Below, piece after piece: positions 24,896 to 33,449 of a stretch of DNA of 64,000 nucleotides. A program made the position numbers and the translations under genes. The notes under the pieces are model-generated. The model worked only from the letters and a program-made list of their open reading frames with translations. It had not been told where the DNA came from and did no database searches. Numbering within the stretch: the stretch's first letter is position 1; the number at the start of each line of letters is the position of its first letter. Source of the stretch: Companilactobacillus huachuanensis (GTDB lineage Bacteria; Bacillota; Bacilli; Lactobacillales; Lactobacillaceae); contig NZ_BJDF01000008.1 in assembly GCF_005404815.1 (NCBI RefSeq), positions 1-64,000 of the forward strand. The letters run 5' to 3'.

Positions 24896-26569
24896 CTAAT
24901 TCTTAAATAAAGATACTCTATTTCGCAATCTTTTCTGAAAAATAATAACGACCAATAAAATTATTAAACTAAAAATCGAGAATAAACTGCTGACTTTTTG
25001 AATCGTAGTCTTGTAATAATTAATTCGAACAGTCCCGGTACCATTGACTGTAACTTGTCCTAAGCCATTGTTCTTTAGATCCATTTTTAATGGCGAGACT
25101 TTACCCGTTGAGTTTTTTGCAGAGAATCCATAATAACTAATAATCGGAACGTCGATCTTAGCATTTTTAGCATTCTTAAAATTAAATTGAACTTTCGTTC
25201 CCTGTTGAGAAAAGCTACTGATTGAGGCTGTTCCACTCTTTAATTGTGGAATATGTGGTGTCGAGATCAGTTGATTCAAACTTGCATCCTTAGGCAAATA
25301 CTCCTCGCCCCCACCAATACTGTAAATATCAAGATCATTGAACGAATCATAAACGTTATATTCTTTAGGATGATCAGTAATCAAAGCTTGTTCGGCACCA
25401 ACAACCAAACCAAACGATAAACCGACCAATAAAACTTTTTTCCAACTGGTATTGAACCAATTCAAAGGGTCACTGGCTAGAAAAATTGCAAATAAAATTG
25501 AAACCAACATATCGAATCGCCAAGGAAATTGAATCGTATTCAGTGGTGTTTTAACAAAATATTTCCAAGGAAATAATGAAGTTGTCATGAATAATAATAT
25601 TTCACCGATAATTGTGAAATCTCTGATTGCCTTATTTTTCACGAACCAGATGACAAATGGAATAATCAATGACACTATCAACATTATCAAGCCGATATTT
25701 TGAATGTATAAATTATTAACTAAACTCCAATTAAATAAATTTTTTAAATTCATCCCATTTTGTGAAACATCAATAAGTCGAGAATGTGTGAGTTTAAATT
25801 GGGTATGTTGCAATTGCTCGATCATCGGTAAGAAATACGCCACAGTCAGTGCTAACGCAACCGCACCTGCCTTTATTAATGACAAAATCCGTTTAGGTTC
25901 TTTAATAAGTGCTTTTAGACGAAATATGACCACCCAGAAAATGAAAACAGCAATAAGAATTGGTGATAATGCATGTGAATAAATTACCGCTACCATTCCT
26001 AATGTAAGATAGATCCATTGTTTATGATCCCCATAAAACACCTCGTACACGCCTAAAATAACGAGTGGCAGAAATGTTAAAGTTAACACTTCGCCCAAAT
26101 CAAATCGACGAACCATATCGAAAATTCGATAAATTGATAAAGTATAAATTAGACTGAAAACTAAACTTTTATCATACTTATGACTGGCATGGTAAAAAGA
26201 ACCAAAAGATATCAACAACGTGCAGAAATTCAGAAATACATAAAATAGCATGAATGCTTCAACCGTTGTAAATCCCATCATTCTCAAAAAAGCCGCCGGA
26301 TAAAGCCACATATTTGAATAAAACACATTGGAAATATAACCGAATCCACCCATAAAGGACATGTTTACGATTGGAAAATATATGCCATGTTTCATTGACT
26401 CATATAATCCTTCAACACGCATAACATGAAAACGACCATCGTTATTCATACCTAAGAACGACCAAATATGACCACTCAAACTGGTTAGATAAATTGAAAA
26501 GATGCTAACAAAGATAAACAAAGCTAACGTTAATAAAACTTTATGTTTAACAATGAATTTTTTTATCAT
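24896..26569 (-). CDS. Polytopic membrane protein, PTPS-related family (copy 2)
   Basis: 557-aa paralogue of the following minus-strand gene with the same plan: one helix, a loop with NNDGRFHVMRVEGLYES and NMSFMGGFGYISNVFYS, a dozen hydrophobic segments, an outer beta-rich domain and one C-terminal helix. Motifs such as RRFDLGEVLTLTFLPLVILG and QFPWRFDMLVSI are shared nearly word for word. The start follows AAGGAAG. Conserved Asp/Arg/His in the first loop are candidate catalytic residues by analogy with GT-C enzymes; this is inference. Confidence 0.7.
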   Translation of the reverse strand: MIKKFIVKHKVLLTLALFIFVSIFSIYLTSLSGHIWSFLGMNNDGRFHVMRVEGLYESMKHGIYFPIVNMSFMGGFGYISNVFYSNMWLYPAAFLRMMGFTTVEAFMLFYVFLNFCTLLISFGSFYHASHKYDKSLVFSLIYTLSIYRIFDMVRRFDLGEVLTLTFLPLVILGVYEVFYGDHKQWIYLTLGMVAVIYSHALSPILIAVFIFWVVIFRLKALIKEPKRILSLIKAGAVALALTVAYFLPMIEQLQHTQFKLTHSRLIDVSQNGMNLKNLFNWSLVNNLYIQNIGLIMLIVSLIIPFVIWFVKNKAIRDFTIIGEILLFMTTSLFPWKYFVKTPLNTIQFPWRFDMLVSILFAIFLASDPLNWFNTSWKKVLLVGLSFGLVVGAEQALITDHPKEYNVYDSFNDLDIYSIGGGEEYLPKDASLNQLISTPHIPQLKSGTASISSFSQQGTKVQFNFKNAKNAKIDVPIISYYGFSAKNSTGKVSPLKMDLKNNGLGQVTVNGTGTVRINYYKTTIQKVSSLFSIFSLIILLVVIIFQKRLRNRVSLFKN

Positions 26570-26587
26570 TTTTCTTCCTTGACAGAA

Positions 26588-26625
26588 AAAGGGAACTCAA
26601 AGACTAATGTCTTTAAGTTCCCTCA
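26588..26625 (-). terminator. Terminator after the HesB-like gene
   Basis: Minus strand AGGGAACTTAAAGAC...GTCTTTGAGTTCCCT followed by TTTTCTG; the stem has about 13 pairs. It separates the HesB-like gene from the membrane-protein pair. Confidence 0.7.
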
Positions 26626-26769
26626 ATATTTTTATTAAATTTCTATAGATTGGAAATTAATTACGGCCGATTGATGCTCTCAACACCCTCGACTAATTTT
26701 CATTAATTCTGATGCCTATAAGGCACAAAAATTTGTAGCAATCCCTAAAAATATCTAAAAATAATTATA

Positions 26770-27111
26770 TTATTCAATGATATTAACACTCTTATCAATT
26801 ATCTCTTTCGTATTCGCAAAAATCAACAATTGAGTCTTTGGATCAACGCGCAAGGACATTCCATCATCCAGAAAGTCCTTAGCACTATCTTTGAAATAGA
26901 TGGTTCCAATAGGACTTTCAAGCTGAACCGAATAGTCACTCAAATCAGCATCTTTATCAAGTACGATAATTCTAAATTTCGTCAACAAAGCACAAGTACC
27001 CTCATCAGAATATTTGCCAAAACCATCGTCAAGGTCCAATAGAATTTTCTTACCATCCTTAACATATGGTTCCAATTTAGCTTGTGCTTCTTCTGTAATT
27101 TCAATTTTCAT
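26770..27111 (-). CDS. HesB/IscA-fold small protein (YneR-like)
   Basis: 113-aa protein of the group annotated as iron-sulfur cluster biosynthesis family in lactobacilli. The fold (MKIEITEEAQAKLEPYV, then alternating strands, ending FANTKEIIDKSVNI) matches HesB-like domains. Only one cysteine (EGTCALL) is seen, and the C-x-C near the C-terminus used by IscA for Fe-S binding is absent. A classical scaffold role is therefore doubtful. Monocistronic with its own terminator. Confidence 0.6.
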   Translation of the reverse strand: MKIEITEEAQAKLEPYVKDGKKILLDLDDGFGKYSDEGTCALLTKFRIIVLDKDADLSDYSVQLESPIGTIYFKDSAKDFLDDGMSLRVDPKTQLLIFANTKEIIDKSVNIIE

Positions 27112-27164
27112 AATTTCTACTTCAACTTTTATTAAATATTATTACGCATAGTAGTAGTTGATAA

Positions 27165-27483
27165 CTAAAGGTTGAAGGTTTAGTTAAGTATGCCGTTTCC
27201 AGAGCTGAGAGTATTCAATTGCTGCGCGGAACGGCTTGAGCCAAAGAGCGGTCTCAAACCTCGGTTGAAGCCTCGCAAAAACCGCGAGTCTTCAACACGC
27301 CCGGTGGTGTAAGGACTAAAGTCCTAACGCCAATTTCGCTGCAAATGAATACTCTCAGCCCTTCCAACTAATTTATTTTTTAATAACAGAATAATAAAAC
27401 AAATATTTCTGATTATTTAAATAAATTAGCTCTATTCTTGTAACAACAATAGCGATATTAATTCTTCATCTTTCAACCTTTAG
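27165..27483 (-). repeat. Cloverleaf repeat, full element, reverse orientation, with target duplication
   Basis: 319-bp copy. Ends CTAAAGGTTGAAGG and CTTTCAACCTTTAG; flanking duplication TTGATAA at 27158-27164 and 27484-27490. All arms are intact; second arm (reverse strand) TAGGACTTTAGTCCTTA. Confidence 0.9.
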
Positions 27484-27588
27484 TTGATAATTAATTACAA
27501 ATATTCACACCAATTATATTTTGGAATTTAAAATAGGCTAGGTATAAAATCAATTGAATATTTTCACATTCAAATAATAACAATTAAC

Positions 27589-27777
27589 TAGTCGGAAGAG
27601 CTGGGAAATATTTATGTGCCGTGGAAGTGTTGTTATGGCTTTAGCCATTACAACACCGGGCGTGTTTGGAGACTTGACGAACTATGTCAAGGCTTCGAAC
27701 TGAGGTTCGAGACCGCTTCACAGGCTCGGACCGGTCCGCACAGCTAGTGAATATTTCCCAGCTCTGGAGACGGCATA
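27589..27777 (+). repeat. Cloverleaf core repeat, type B
   Basis: Closing stem GAGCTGGGAAATATT / AATATTTCCCAGCTC (27598-27764), second arm TATGGCTTTAGCCATTA, third arm TTGACGAACTATGTCAA. The flanks CTAGTCGGAAG and GGAGACGGCAT are type B; no terminal inverted repeats were found. Confidence 0.85.
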
Positions 27778-27815
27778 TTTAACTAGCACATATCAGGCCA
27801 TCGAGTATGACAGAA

Positions 27816-28631
27816 TCAATACTTATACTTGGTAGTACTACCCCAATCCAACAAACTGACAATAAAGACCATGAAAATAATTGAGATATAACTAAGTAAA
27901 ATACCATTTAACACGTTATATAACACGTCACGGATATTGTAATCAATGTTGCTTACAATCAAATCCTGCAGTGGATAGTAAAAGCACATCAATAACATTG
28001 CCAAAAGAATTGATGTACAAATGCCAACTGTTCCCAAATGATGGAAAAATAACATACTTGATCCGACTTTGACTCGCAAACGAATCGCCAACAGTACAAA
28101 CATCACCGCTGCTATGATCATCGCCGTTTTAATTAAACGTTTAATAGTCTGAACTTGCTCAATGACCTTCTCAATTTGGCCCAAATCATTATCAACAATT
28201 TGATTCATGATGGTTTCATTACTCTGAATCACGGTATCAATTTCACCATCAATATTCAAACCATTTTGCTTGGCTTCTTTTTTTAACTTAGAACTGATCG
28301 TAGCCAAAATAGCACTACCAACAGTTAATTTCGAGTCGTCACTGTATACTTCATCCACAGATGTATTAATAATCTTCTTAACATCATTATTAGTCAGCGT
28401 TACTGATGAAAGATTGGATGATGCGGAGTAACTATTAACTAAGCGTCCCAACCTTTGGTTAGTATAATTTCTGATCAATGTGACGTTTGTTTCACTACTG
28501 ACAACTTTTTTGACATAATTGCTATTCAAAACAGTTGAAAGCGTGATTCCTAAAAATACGATTACCATCAAACAAATTGATAACAAAACTAATGTGAATC
28601 CGTGTCTGTTGTATGACATTGACTTGCTCAT
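27816..28631 (-). CDS. Unknown membrane protein
   Basis: 271 aa, not recognised. One hydrophobic helix at about 11-33, then ~130 residues predicted to lie outside the membrane (Asn/Ser/Thr-rich, partly helical, ending in DLGQIEKVIEQVQTIK). Three more hydrophobic segments follow (~168-186, ~200-220, ~240-262). The plan resembles a sensor-like or assembly protein without a catalytic domain. It starts 5 bases behind the HAD phosphatase gene on the same strand and is likely cotranscribed with it. No function is proposed. Confidence 0.6.
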   Translation of the reverse strand: MSKSMSYNRHGFTLVLLSICLMVIVFLGITLSTVLNSNYVKKVVSSETNVTLIRNYTNQRLGRLVNSYSASSNLSSVTLTNNDVKKIINTSVDEVYSDDSKLTVGSAILATISSKLKKEAKQNGLNIDGEIDTVIQSNETIMNQIVDNDLGQIEKVIEQVQTIKRLIKTAMIIAAVMFVLLAIRLRVKVGSSMLFFHHLGTVGICTSILLAMLLMCFYYPLQDLIVSNIDYNIRDVLYNVLNGILLSYISIIFMVFIVSLLDWGSTTKYKY

Positions 28632-28636
28632 AATTT

Positions 28637-29299
28637 CTAATTCTCCATAGCTAGTTTAGCAATCTCCTGTGGACTTTTTACGATCCATTCAGAGTTAGCG
28701 GCTTTTAATTCGTCGTAATCACCAAAGCCATATGTCACCCCGATGGCCTTGAGATTATTCTTATGTGCCCCCACGATATCACTGCTACGATCCCCAACCA
28801 TAACAAGATTCTTTGTATCTAATTCAACTGAAGTCTTTTCAATTCCGTAAGAAATGACATCTTCTTTTAATGAACGAATCGATTCATCATCAGCGGCTCC
28901 AAAAACGTGTCTAACATAGTCTTTCATATTTAACTGATCGATAATTTTTTTTGCAAAAACTTCTGGTTTCGAAGTTGCGATAAAAATCTCTTTATCAGCA
29001 TGTTTTAAGGATTCCATCATATCATAAATACCATCAAAAACCGTGTATTCTTCCCAACCTTCAGCTTGATAATACTCACGAAAGGCATTTATACTTTGGT
29101 TAATAAATGGATCATCTGGTGCAACGTGATCATATTTTTCAATCGAAGCTCCAATAGTTGGTCCAATGAAGGTATGTAACGTTGCATCATCGTGTGGGAC
29201 ATAGCCTAAAGTTTGCTTGTACATGTATTTCAGACTTTTCATAATTCCAATTTCAGAATTAATAATCGTCCCATCCAAATCAAAAAATAAATTGTTCAA
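28637..29299 (-). CDS. HAD-superfamily phosphatase (phosphoglycolate phosphatase-like)
   Basis: 220-aa HAD hydrolase with a cap. Motif I FFDLDGTIINSE (nucleophile Asp and general acid Asp), motif II ATSKP, and motif IV GDRSSDIVGA. The small alpha-helical cap between motifs I and II fits the Gph/PGP subclass, which removes phosphate from 2-phosphoglycolate or similar. The start appears to be TTG (29299) behind AAAGGATG; the nearer ATG runs into a stop after four codons. Substrate uncertain. Confidence 0.82.
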   Translation of the reverse strand: MNNLFFDLDGTIINSEIGIMKSLKYMYKQTLGYVPHDDATLHTFIGPTIGASIEKYDHVAPDDPFINQSINAFREYYQAEGWEEYTVFDGIYDMMESLKHADKEIFIATSKPEVFAKKIIDQLNMKDYVRHVFGAADDESIRSLKEDVISYGIEKTSVELDTKNLVMVGDRSSDIVGAHKNNLKAIGVTYGFGDYDELKAANSEWIVKSPQEIAKLAMEN

Positions 29300-29345
29300 A
29301 TTAAATTCATCCTTTTATGTTAAATTTAAGTTATGTAGCGTGGGT

Positions 29346-29538
29346 TCCGTCTCCAGAGCTGAGAAGTATTTCGCCTGCTGTGCGGAACGGCTTGAGCCAA
29401 AATACGGTCTCAAGCCTCGGTTTGAAGCCTTTCCAAAGACCGGAAAGTCTCCAAACTCGTCCGGTGGGGTAATGGCTAAAGCCATAACGCCACCCCCACT
29501 GCTGGTGAATACTTCTCAGCTCTTCCGACTAATTTTTT
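29346..29538 (-). repeat. Cloverleaf core repeat, type B (reverse orientation)
   Basis: Closing stem GAGCTGAGAAGTATT / AATACTTCTCAGCTC; second arm TATGGCTTTAGCCAT (reverse strand), third arm CTTTCCGGTCTTTGGAAAG. Begins right upstream of the HAD gene start. Confidence 0.85.
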
Positions 29539-29619
29539 ATAAATTGAATATATGACTTTGAAAAAAAGTCCCAAACTAAGGTTTAATATATGTATTCAGA
29601 CATAATTAAGATTAAACAT

Positions 29620-29939
29620 CTGAAGGTTGAAAGGTGAAAAATTAATCTAATCATTATTATTACAGGCTTAGAGCTAATTTATTTAAATAAGCAGAAGTCT
29701 TTATTCTACTATTCCGCCATTAAAAAAATAAACTAGTTGGAAGAGCTGAGAGTATTCATTTGCAGCGAAAGTGGCGTTAGGACTTTAGTCCTTACACCAC
29801 CGGGCGTGTTGAAGACTCGCGGGTTTTGCGAGGCTTCAACCGAGGTCCGAGACCGCTCTTTGGCTCGGGCCGTTCCGCGCAGCAACTGAATACTCTCAGC
29901 TCTGGAAACGGCATACTTAACTAAACTTTCAACCTTTAG
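29620..29939 (+). repeat. Cloverleaf repeat, full element with 8-bp target duplication
   Basis: 320-bp copy, the best reference for the family. Ends CTGAAGGTTGAAAG and CTTTCAACCTTTAG; duplication TTAAACAT at 29612-29619 and 29940-29947. Second arm TAGGACTTTAGTCCTTA. Confidence 0.92.
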
Positions 29940-30065
29940 TTAAACATCCATCTTAGTTACAGCCACTTAATAACTATTTTTCAGCTCTGAAGACAGCAAC
30001 AAAAAATGTTTATGTAAAGAGTATATAGCATTCGATAGAAAATAACTAACAGGCATAGGTAGAGT

Positions 30066-32399
30066 ATGGTAAAAATTAAAAAGCCTAATGAATACACCGA
30101 CATAAAGACCGGTTTAACTACTGCTCAAGTTGATGCAAAGGTCAAAGCAGGACTAACAAATGTCCAAATCAAAAAGCTATCACGACCCATTCCTAAAATT
30201 CTGTCCGATAACTTATTTACACTGTTTAACTTTCTAAATTTAGTCATTGCTATTCTAATTTTCTTAACTGGATCATACCGTAACCTGTTCTTCTTGGGTC
30301 CTGTTGTGGCTAACATTATTATCGGAAGTTATCAGGAAATTCGGGCCAAACTCACAATTGATAAAATTAGTTTGGTTCATTCAGCTACTTTCACGGTCAC
30401 TCGAAATGGTACTGATCAAGAAGTTGACATTGCCGATCTTGTTGAAGATGACATTGTGTCTATTAAACGTGGCGATACGATTCCTGCTGATGGGATTGTT
30501 CGTTATTCTAACGGATTACAGACCAATGAATCAAGCATTACGGGTGAAGCTGACACAATTAGTAAAAAAACTGACGATGAAGTTTTCTCTGGTAGTTTTG
30601 CGATTGCCGGTCAGGCTAAAGTTCAATTGACTCAAGTCGGAACTGAAAGTTTTGTTTCTTCAATTTCAGCGGCCGTTGGCAAAGAGAAACGTTCGGTCAG
30701 TGTTCTAATGAAAATTGTCAATAATATCATAAAGATTTTAACATATACGATTATTCCTGTTGGATTAATCTTGTTCTTCCGTTCATTTTTAAAGAGTGGT
30801 GATTTTTCTAAAGCTATTCTTGGCACTTCGGCCTCCGTTATCGGTATGATTCCTGAAGGTTTAGTTCTATTAACCTCAGTTGCCTTAGCTACCGGTGCTT
30901 ATAATTTAACCAAACGCCGCATTCTTGTCCGTTCCCTCAGTGCCATCGAAACTTTGGCCCGAGTTGACGTCTTATGCCTTGATAAAACTGGAACTATCAC
31001 AACCGGTAAACTAACAGTTAAAAAGACTCAGACTTATGGCGTTAGTGAGCAGCAAGTTCACGCGATTGCTCAAAAAATCGTGGATGCCACTCAAGAAACC
31101 AACGCCACCGCAATGGCGGTCACAGCACTACATGAAGCACCGTTACAACAAGATGTTAAAGAAGTTATTCCTTTCTCATCTGAAACCAAATATTCGGGAT
31201 TCATATCAAATGATAATGTTCGTTACATCATGGGTGCTCCTGAATTCATCATTAAAAATCCCACCCCAGAAACTACCAAGACAGTCGAAGAAGCTGCTGA
31301 ACGTGGTTTTCGGGTCATCGCTATTTTAAAGGAATCCCCTGAACAGACACTATTAGGACTGCTAATGATTTCTGATGAAGTTAGAAAACAAGCGCCCGAC
31401 ACCTTCAATTATTTACACAATCAAGGTATCGATCTTAAAATTATTTCCGGTGATAATCCAGTCACAGTTGCCAACGTTGCCGCTCAAGCCGGAATTTCTT
31501 CTGGAAAAGATTATATCGACATGAGTAGTGTCACTGAAACTGATGACTATCACGACCTAGTCAAAAAATATAAAATTTTTGGTCGTGTGCGGCCAAAACA
31601 AAAAGCTGACCTGATCAAAGCCATGCAAGATAACGGACTGACCGTTGGTATGACTGGTGATGGTGTCAACGATGTTTTAGCAATGCGTCAATCAGATTGT
31701 AGCGTCGCCATTGCTGGAGAAAGTGATGCTGCCGAAGCCTCAGCCGATTTCGTACTATTAAATCGTAATTTTGATTCAATGATCTTTATGCTCAATGAAG
31801 GACGTCGAGTTATCAATAACGTCGAACGAGTTGCTTCACTATTTTTGATAAAAACAATTTATTCAGTTGTTTTATCAATTATCTTTATCGTATTAGGAAC
31901 TGGCTATCCATTTCAACCTTCACAATTAACACCAATCAACGCTTTAACAGTCGGAATTCCAACCTTCATCCTAGCTTTGGAACCCAACTACACCCCACCA
32001 GCTGGCCGATTCATGCGAAATGTTATGGAAATAGCTTTACCATCTGCTATTTGTAATATTTTACTTATCATGACAATTTCAGTTTTAGGGAATCATTTCA
32101 ATTTCAGTTATGAAACCACTTCAACCATGGCCGTCTTCACCATTGGATTGATTGGATATTGTGCATTGATATCCATCAGCAATCCGCTGTATACCAGAAA
32201 AAAAGTCATGATAGGAATCTCATTTGCCCTGTTCATAATTTCATTCATCTTCAGTGGCAATGCTTTCGGCTTACAGAGCATTTTGACTTGGCAATACACA
32301 TATATTTACATCGCCCTATTCTTGATCTCATGGCCATTATTTATGTTTATGAGGGAAGTATTAGGGAGAAGAATATTTTCTAAGATAAACTGGAAATAG
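30066..32399 (+). CDS. P-type cation-transporting ATPase
   Basis: 777-aa membrane pump. Order: short cytosolic N-terminus, two helices, A-domain with SSITGEAD (159-162 TGEA), helix pair with the ion-site motif PEGLVLL (263-266), phosphorylation motif CLDKTGT (Asp306), a nucleotide domain that is short for the PacL class, TGDGVNDVLAMRQSDCSVAI hinge, then six C-terminal helices. The PEGL motif (instead of PEAL or CPC) and compact size resemble CtpE-like calcium-uptake ATPases rather than heavy-metal pumps; the ion is inferred. RBS GGTAGAG. Preceded and followed by cloverleaf repeats. Confidence 0.82.
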   Translation: MVKIKKPNEYTDIKTGLTTAQVDAKVKAGLTNVQIKKLSRPIPKILSDNLFTLFNFLNLVIAILIFLTGSYRNLFFLGPVVANIIIGSYQEIRAKLTIDKISLVHSATFTVTRNGTDQEVDIADLVEDDIVSIKRGDTIPADGIVRYSNGLQTNESSITGEADTISKKTDDEVFSGSFAIAGQAKVQLTQVGTESFVSSISAAVGKEKRSVSVLMKIVNNIIKILTYTIIPVGLILFFRSFLKSGDFSKAILGTSASVIGMIPEGLVLLTSVALATGAYNLTKRRILVRSLSAIETLARVDVLCLDKTGTITTGKLTVKKTQTYGVSEQQVHAIAQKIVDATQETNATAMAVTALHEAPLQQDVKEVIPFSSETKYSGFISNDNVRYIMGAPEFIIKNPTPETTKTVEEAAERGFRVIAILKESPEQTLLGLLMISDEVRKQAPDTFNYLHNQGIDLKIISGDNPVTVANVAAQAGISSGKDYIDMSSVTETDDYHDLVKKYKIFGRVRPKQKADLIKAMQDNGLTVGMTGDGVNDVLAMRQSDCSVAIAGESDAAEASADFVLLNRNFDSMIFMLNEGRRVINNVERVASLFLIKTIYSVVLSIIFIVLGTGYPFQPSQLTPINALTVGIPTFILALEPNYTPPAGRFMRNVMEIALPSAICNILLIMTISVLGNHFNFSYETTSTMAVFTIGLIGYCALISISNPLYTRKKVMIGISFALFIISFIFSGNAFGLQSILTWQYTYIYIALFLISWPLFMFMREVLGRRIFSKINWK

Positions 32400-32545
32400 A
32401 GAGTGGAGCAGGCCCGGGAATTTCCGAGCATTTTCGTATCTTTATGAATTGCACGCCGTACTTTGCGGGCGATTTATAAAGATATGAAAAGCGGAAGAAA
32501 TTGGCCTGCGGAACTCGTTTTAGAGCCACCGCATTTATAACCCCC
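32400..32545 (+). repeat. Long hairpin element (GAACTCGTTTTAGAGCCAC family), full copy
   Basis: GAGTGGAGCAGGCC...ATTTTCGTATCTTTAT pairs with ATAAAGATATGAAAA...GGCCTGC around a GC-rich loop, followed by GGAACTCGTTTTAGAGCCACC. A short internally deleted relative lies at 20332-20366. It starts one base after the P-type ATPase stop and could serve as its 3' end. Confidence 0.6.
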
Positions 32546-32587
32546 CCTGTCTAATTAATCAATTCTTCCCAAAATTAAATTATATAA

Positions 32588-32900
32588 CTGAAGGTTGAAA
32601 GGTGAAAAATTAATCTAACGATTGCTATTACAAACCTAGAGCTAATTCATTTAAATAAGCAGAAGTCTTTATTCTAATATTCCGCCATTAAAAAAATAAA
32701 CTAGTTGGAAGAGCTGAGAGTATTCATTTGCAGCGAAAGTGGCGTTAGGACTTTAGTCCTTACACCACCGGGCGCGTTGAAGACTCGCGGGTTTTGCGAG
32801 GCTTCAACCGAGGTCCGAGACCGCTCTTTGGCTCGCCGCGCAGCAATTGAATACTCTCAGCTCTGGAAACGGCATACTTAACTAAACTTTCAACCTTAAG
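32588..32900 (+). repeat. Cloverleaf repeat, full element with 8-bp target duplication
   Basis: 313-bp copy. Ends CTGAAGGTTGAAAG and CTTTCAACCTTAAG; duplication TTATATAA at 32580-32587 and 32901-32908. The fourth arm has lost GGCCGTTC (reads GGCTCGCCGCGC). Confidence 0.92.
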
Positions 32901-32946
32901 TTATATAAGTATCCCAATAATTATTTTTAAAGCCTTTGTATCAATC

Positions 32947-33008
32947 AAAAAAAAGAGTCGTATCACACCTAATTATTTGGTTCTTTAAGTGTGATACAAC
33001 TCTTTTTT
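32947..33008. repeat. Palindromic terminator-like repeat, copy 3 (inverted loop)
   Basis: AAAGAGTCGTATCACACCTA / AAGTGTGATACAACTCTTTT; the loop AATTATTTGGTTCTTT is the reverse complement of the loop in copy 1, so the same unit is present in the opposite orientation. Confidence 0.8.
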
Positions 33009-33020
33009 CAATTCATTTTT

Positions 33021-33179
33021 TTATTTAGACTTCATTCTTCTCAAAATAATCGTACTAATAATCAAGATAATCAGTAAAGCAGCTCCAATTACCGTTTGAC
33101 TGACATGAAACATACTCAAGCCAAAGATAACTATAAAAGCAACAAAGCCCAAAACCATCCCTTGCGTTAATCTATCCAT
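33021..33179 (-). CDS. Small membrane protein (52 aa)
   Basis: 52-aa frame starting at an ATG 6 bases behind AGGGGG. Two hydrophobic segments (MVLGFVAFIVIFGL and IGAALLIILIISTIIL) with a basic end (RRMKSK). The RBS overlaps the stop of the next small gene upstream, so the two are translationally linked. Not recognised; similar tiny proteins accompany stress or envelope functions in lactobacilli, but none can be named. Confidence 0.6.
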   Translation of the reverse strand: MDRLTQGMVLGFVAFIVIFGLSMFHVSQTVIGAALLIILIISTIILRRMKSK

Positions 33180-33189
33180 GGTTTTCCCC

Positions 33190-33354
33190 CTATTTGTGTA
33201 TTCTCATAATCAAGGCGATTGCATAGATGACTAACCCAACTAAAACGGCATAGATAATGCTTTGTAAAATTCCATTCATATGTAAAGTCGAAACAATAGC
33301 AACAACTAACCCTGCAACCAACGCTACAACTAACATTTCAATCATCTGACGCAT
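33190..33354 (-). CDS. Small membrane protein (54 aa)
   Basis: 54-aa frame with ATG 8 bases behind AAGGGG. Two transmembrane segments (MLVVALVAGLVVAIVST and SIIYAVLVGLVIYAIALIM). Its stop codon lies within the leader of the other small membrane gene, 10 bases before that start. The two resemble each other in length and topology and may form a pair. Function unknown. Confidence 0.6.
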   Translation of the reverse strand: MRQMIEMLVVALVAGLVVAIVSTLHMNGILQSIIYAVLVGLVIYAIALIMRIHK

Positions 33355-33410
33355 CCAATCAACCCCTTCATTTTAATACCAAGTGTACTCTTTTGTGAAA
33401 GCGTAGACAA

Positions 33411-33446
33411 AAAAATACACTAATCTTTAAATTAGTGTATTTTCAA
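33411..33446 (-). terminator. Terminator of the surface-protein gene
   Basis: AAAATACACTAATTT and AAATTAGTGTATTTT stem with T-rich tail on the minus strand, four bases behind the stop of the 708-aa protein. Confidence 0.75.
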
Positions 33447-33449
33447 AAA

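Noticed and set aside
26640-26710. Possible cloverleaf remnant (GATGCTCTCAACACCCTCGACTAATTTT)
   Set aside because: Only loose similarity to the ends of type B copies; too short and degenerate to call.
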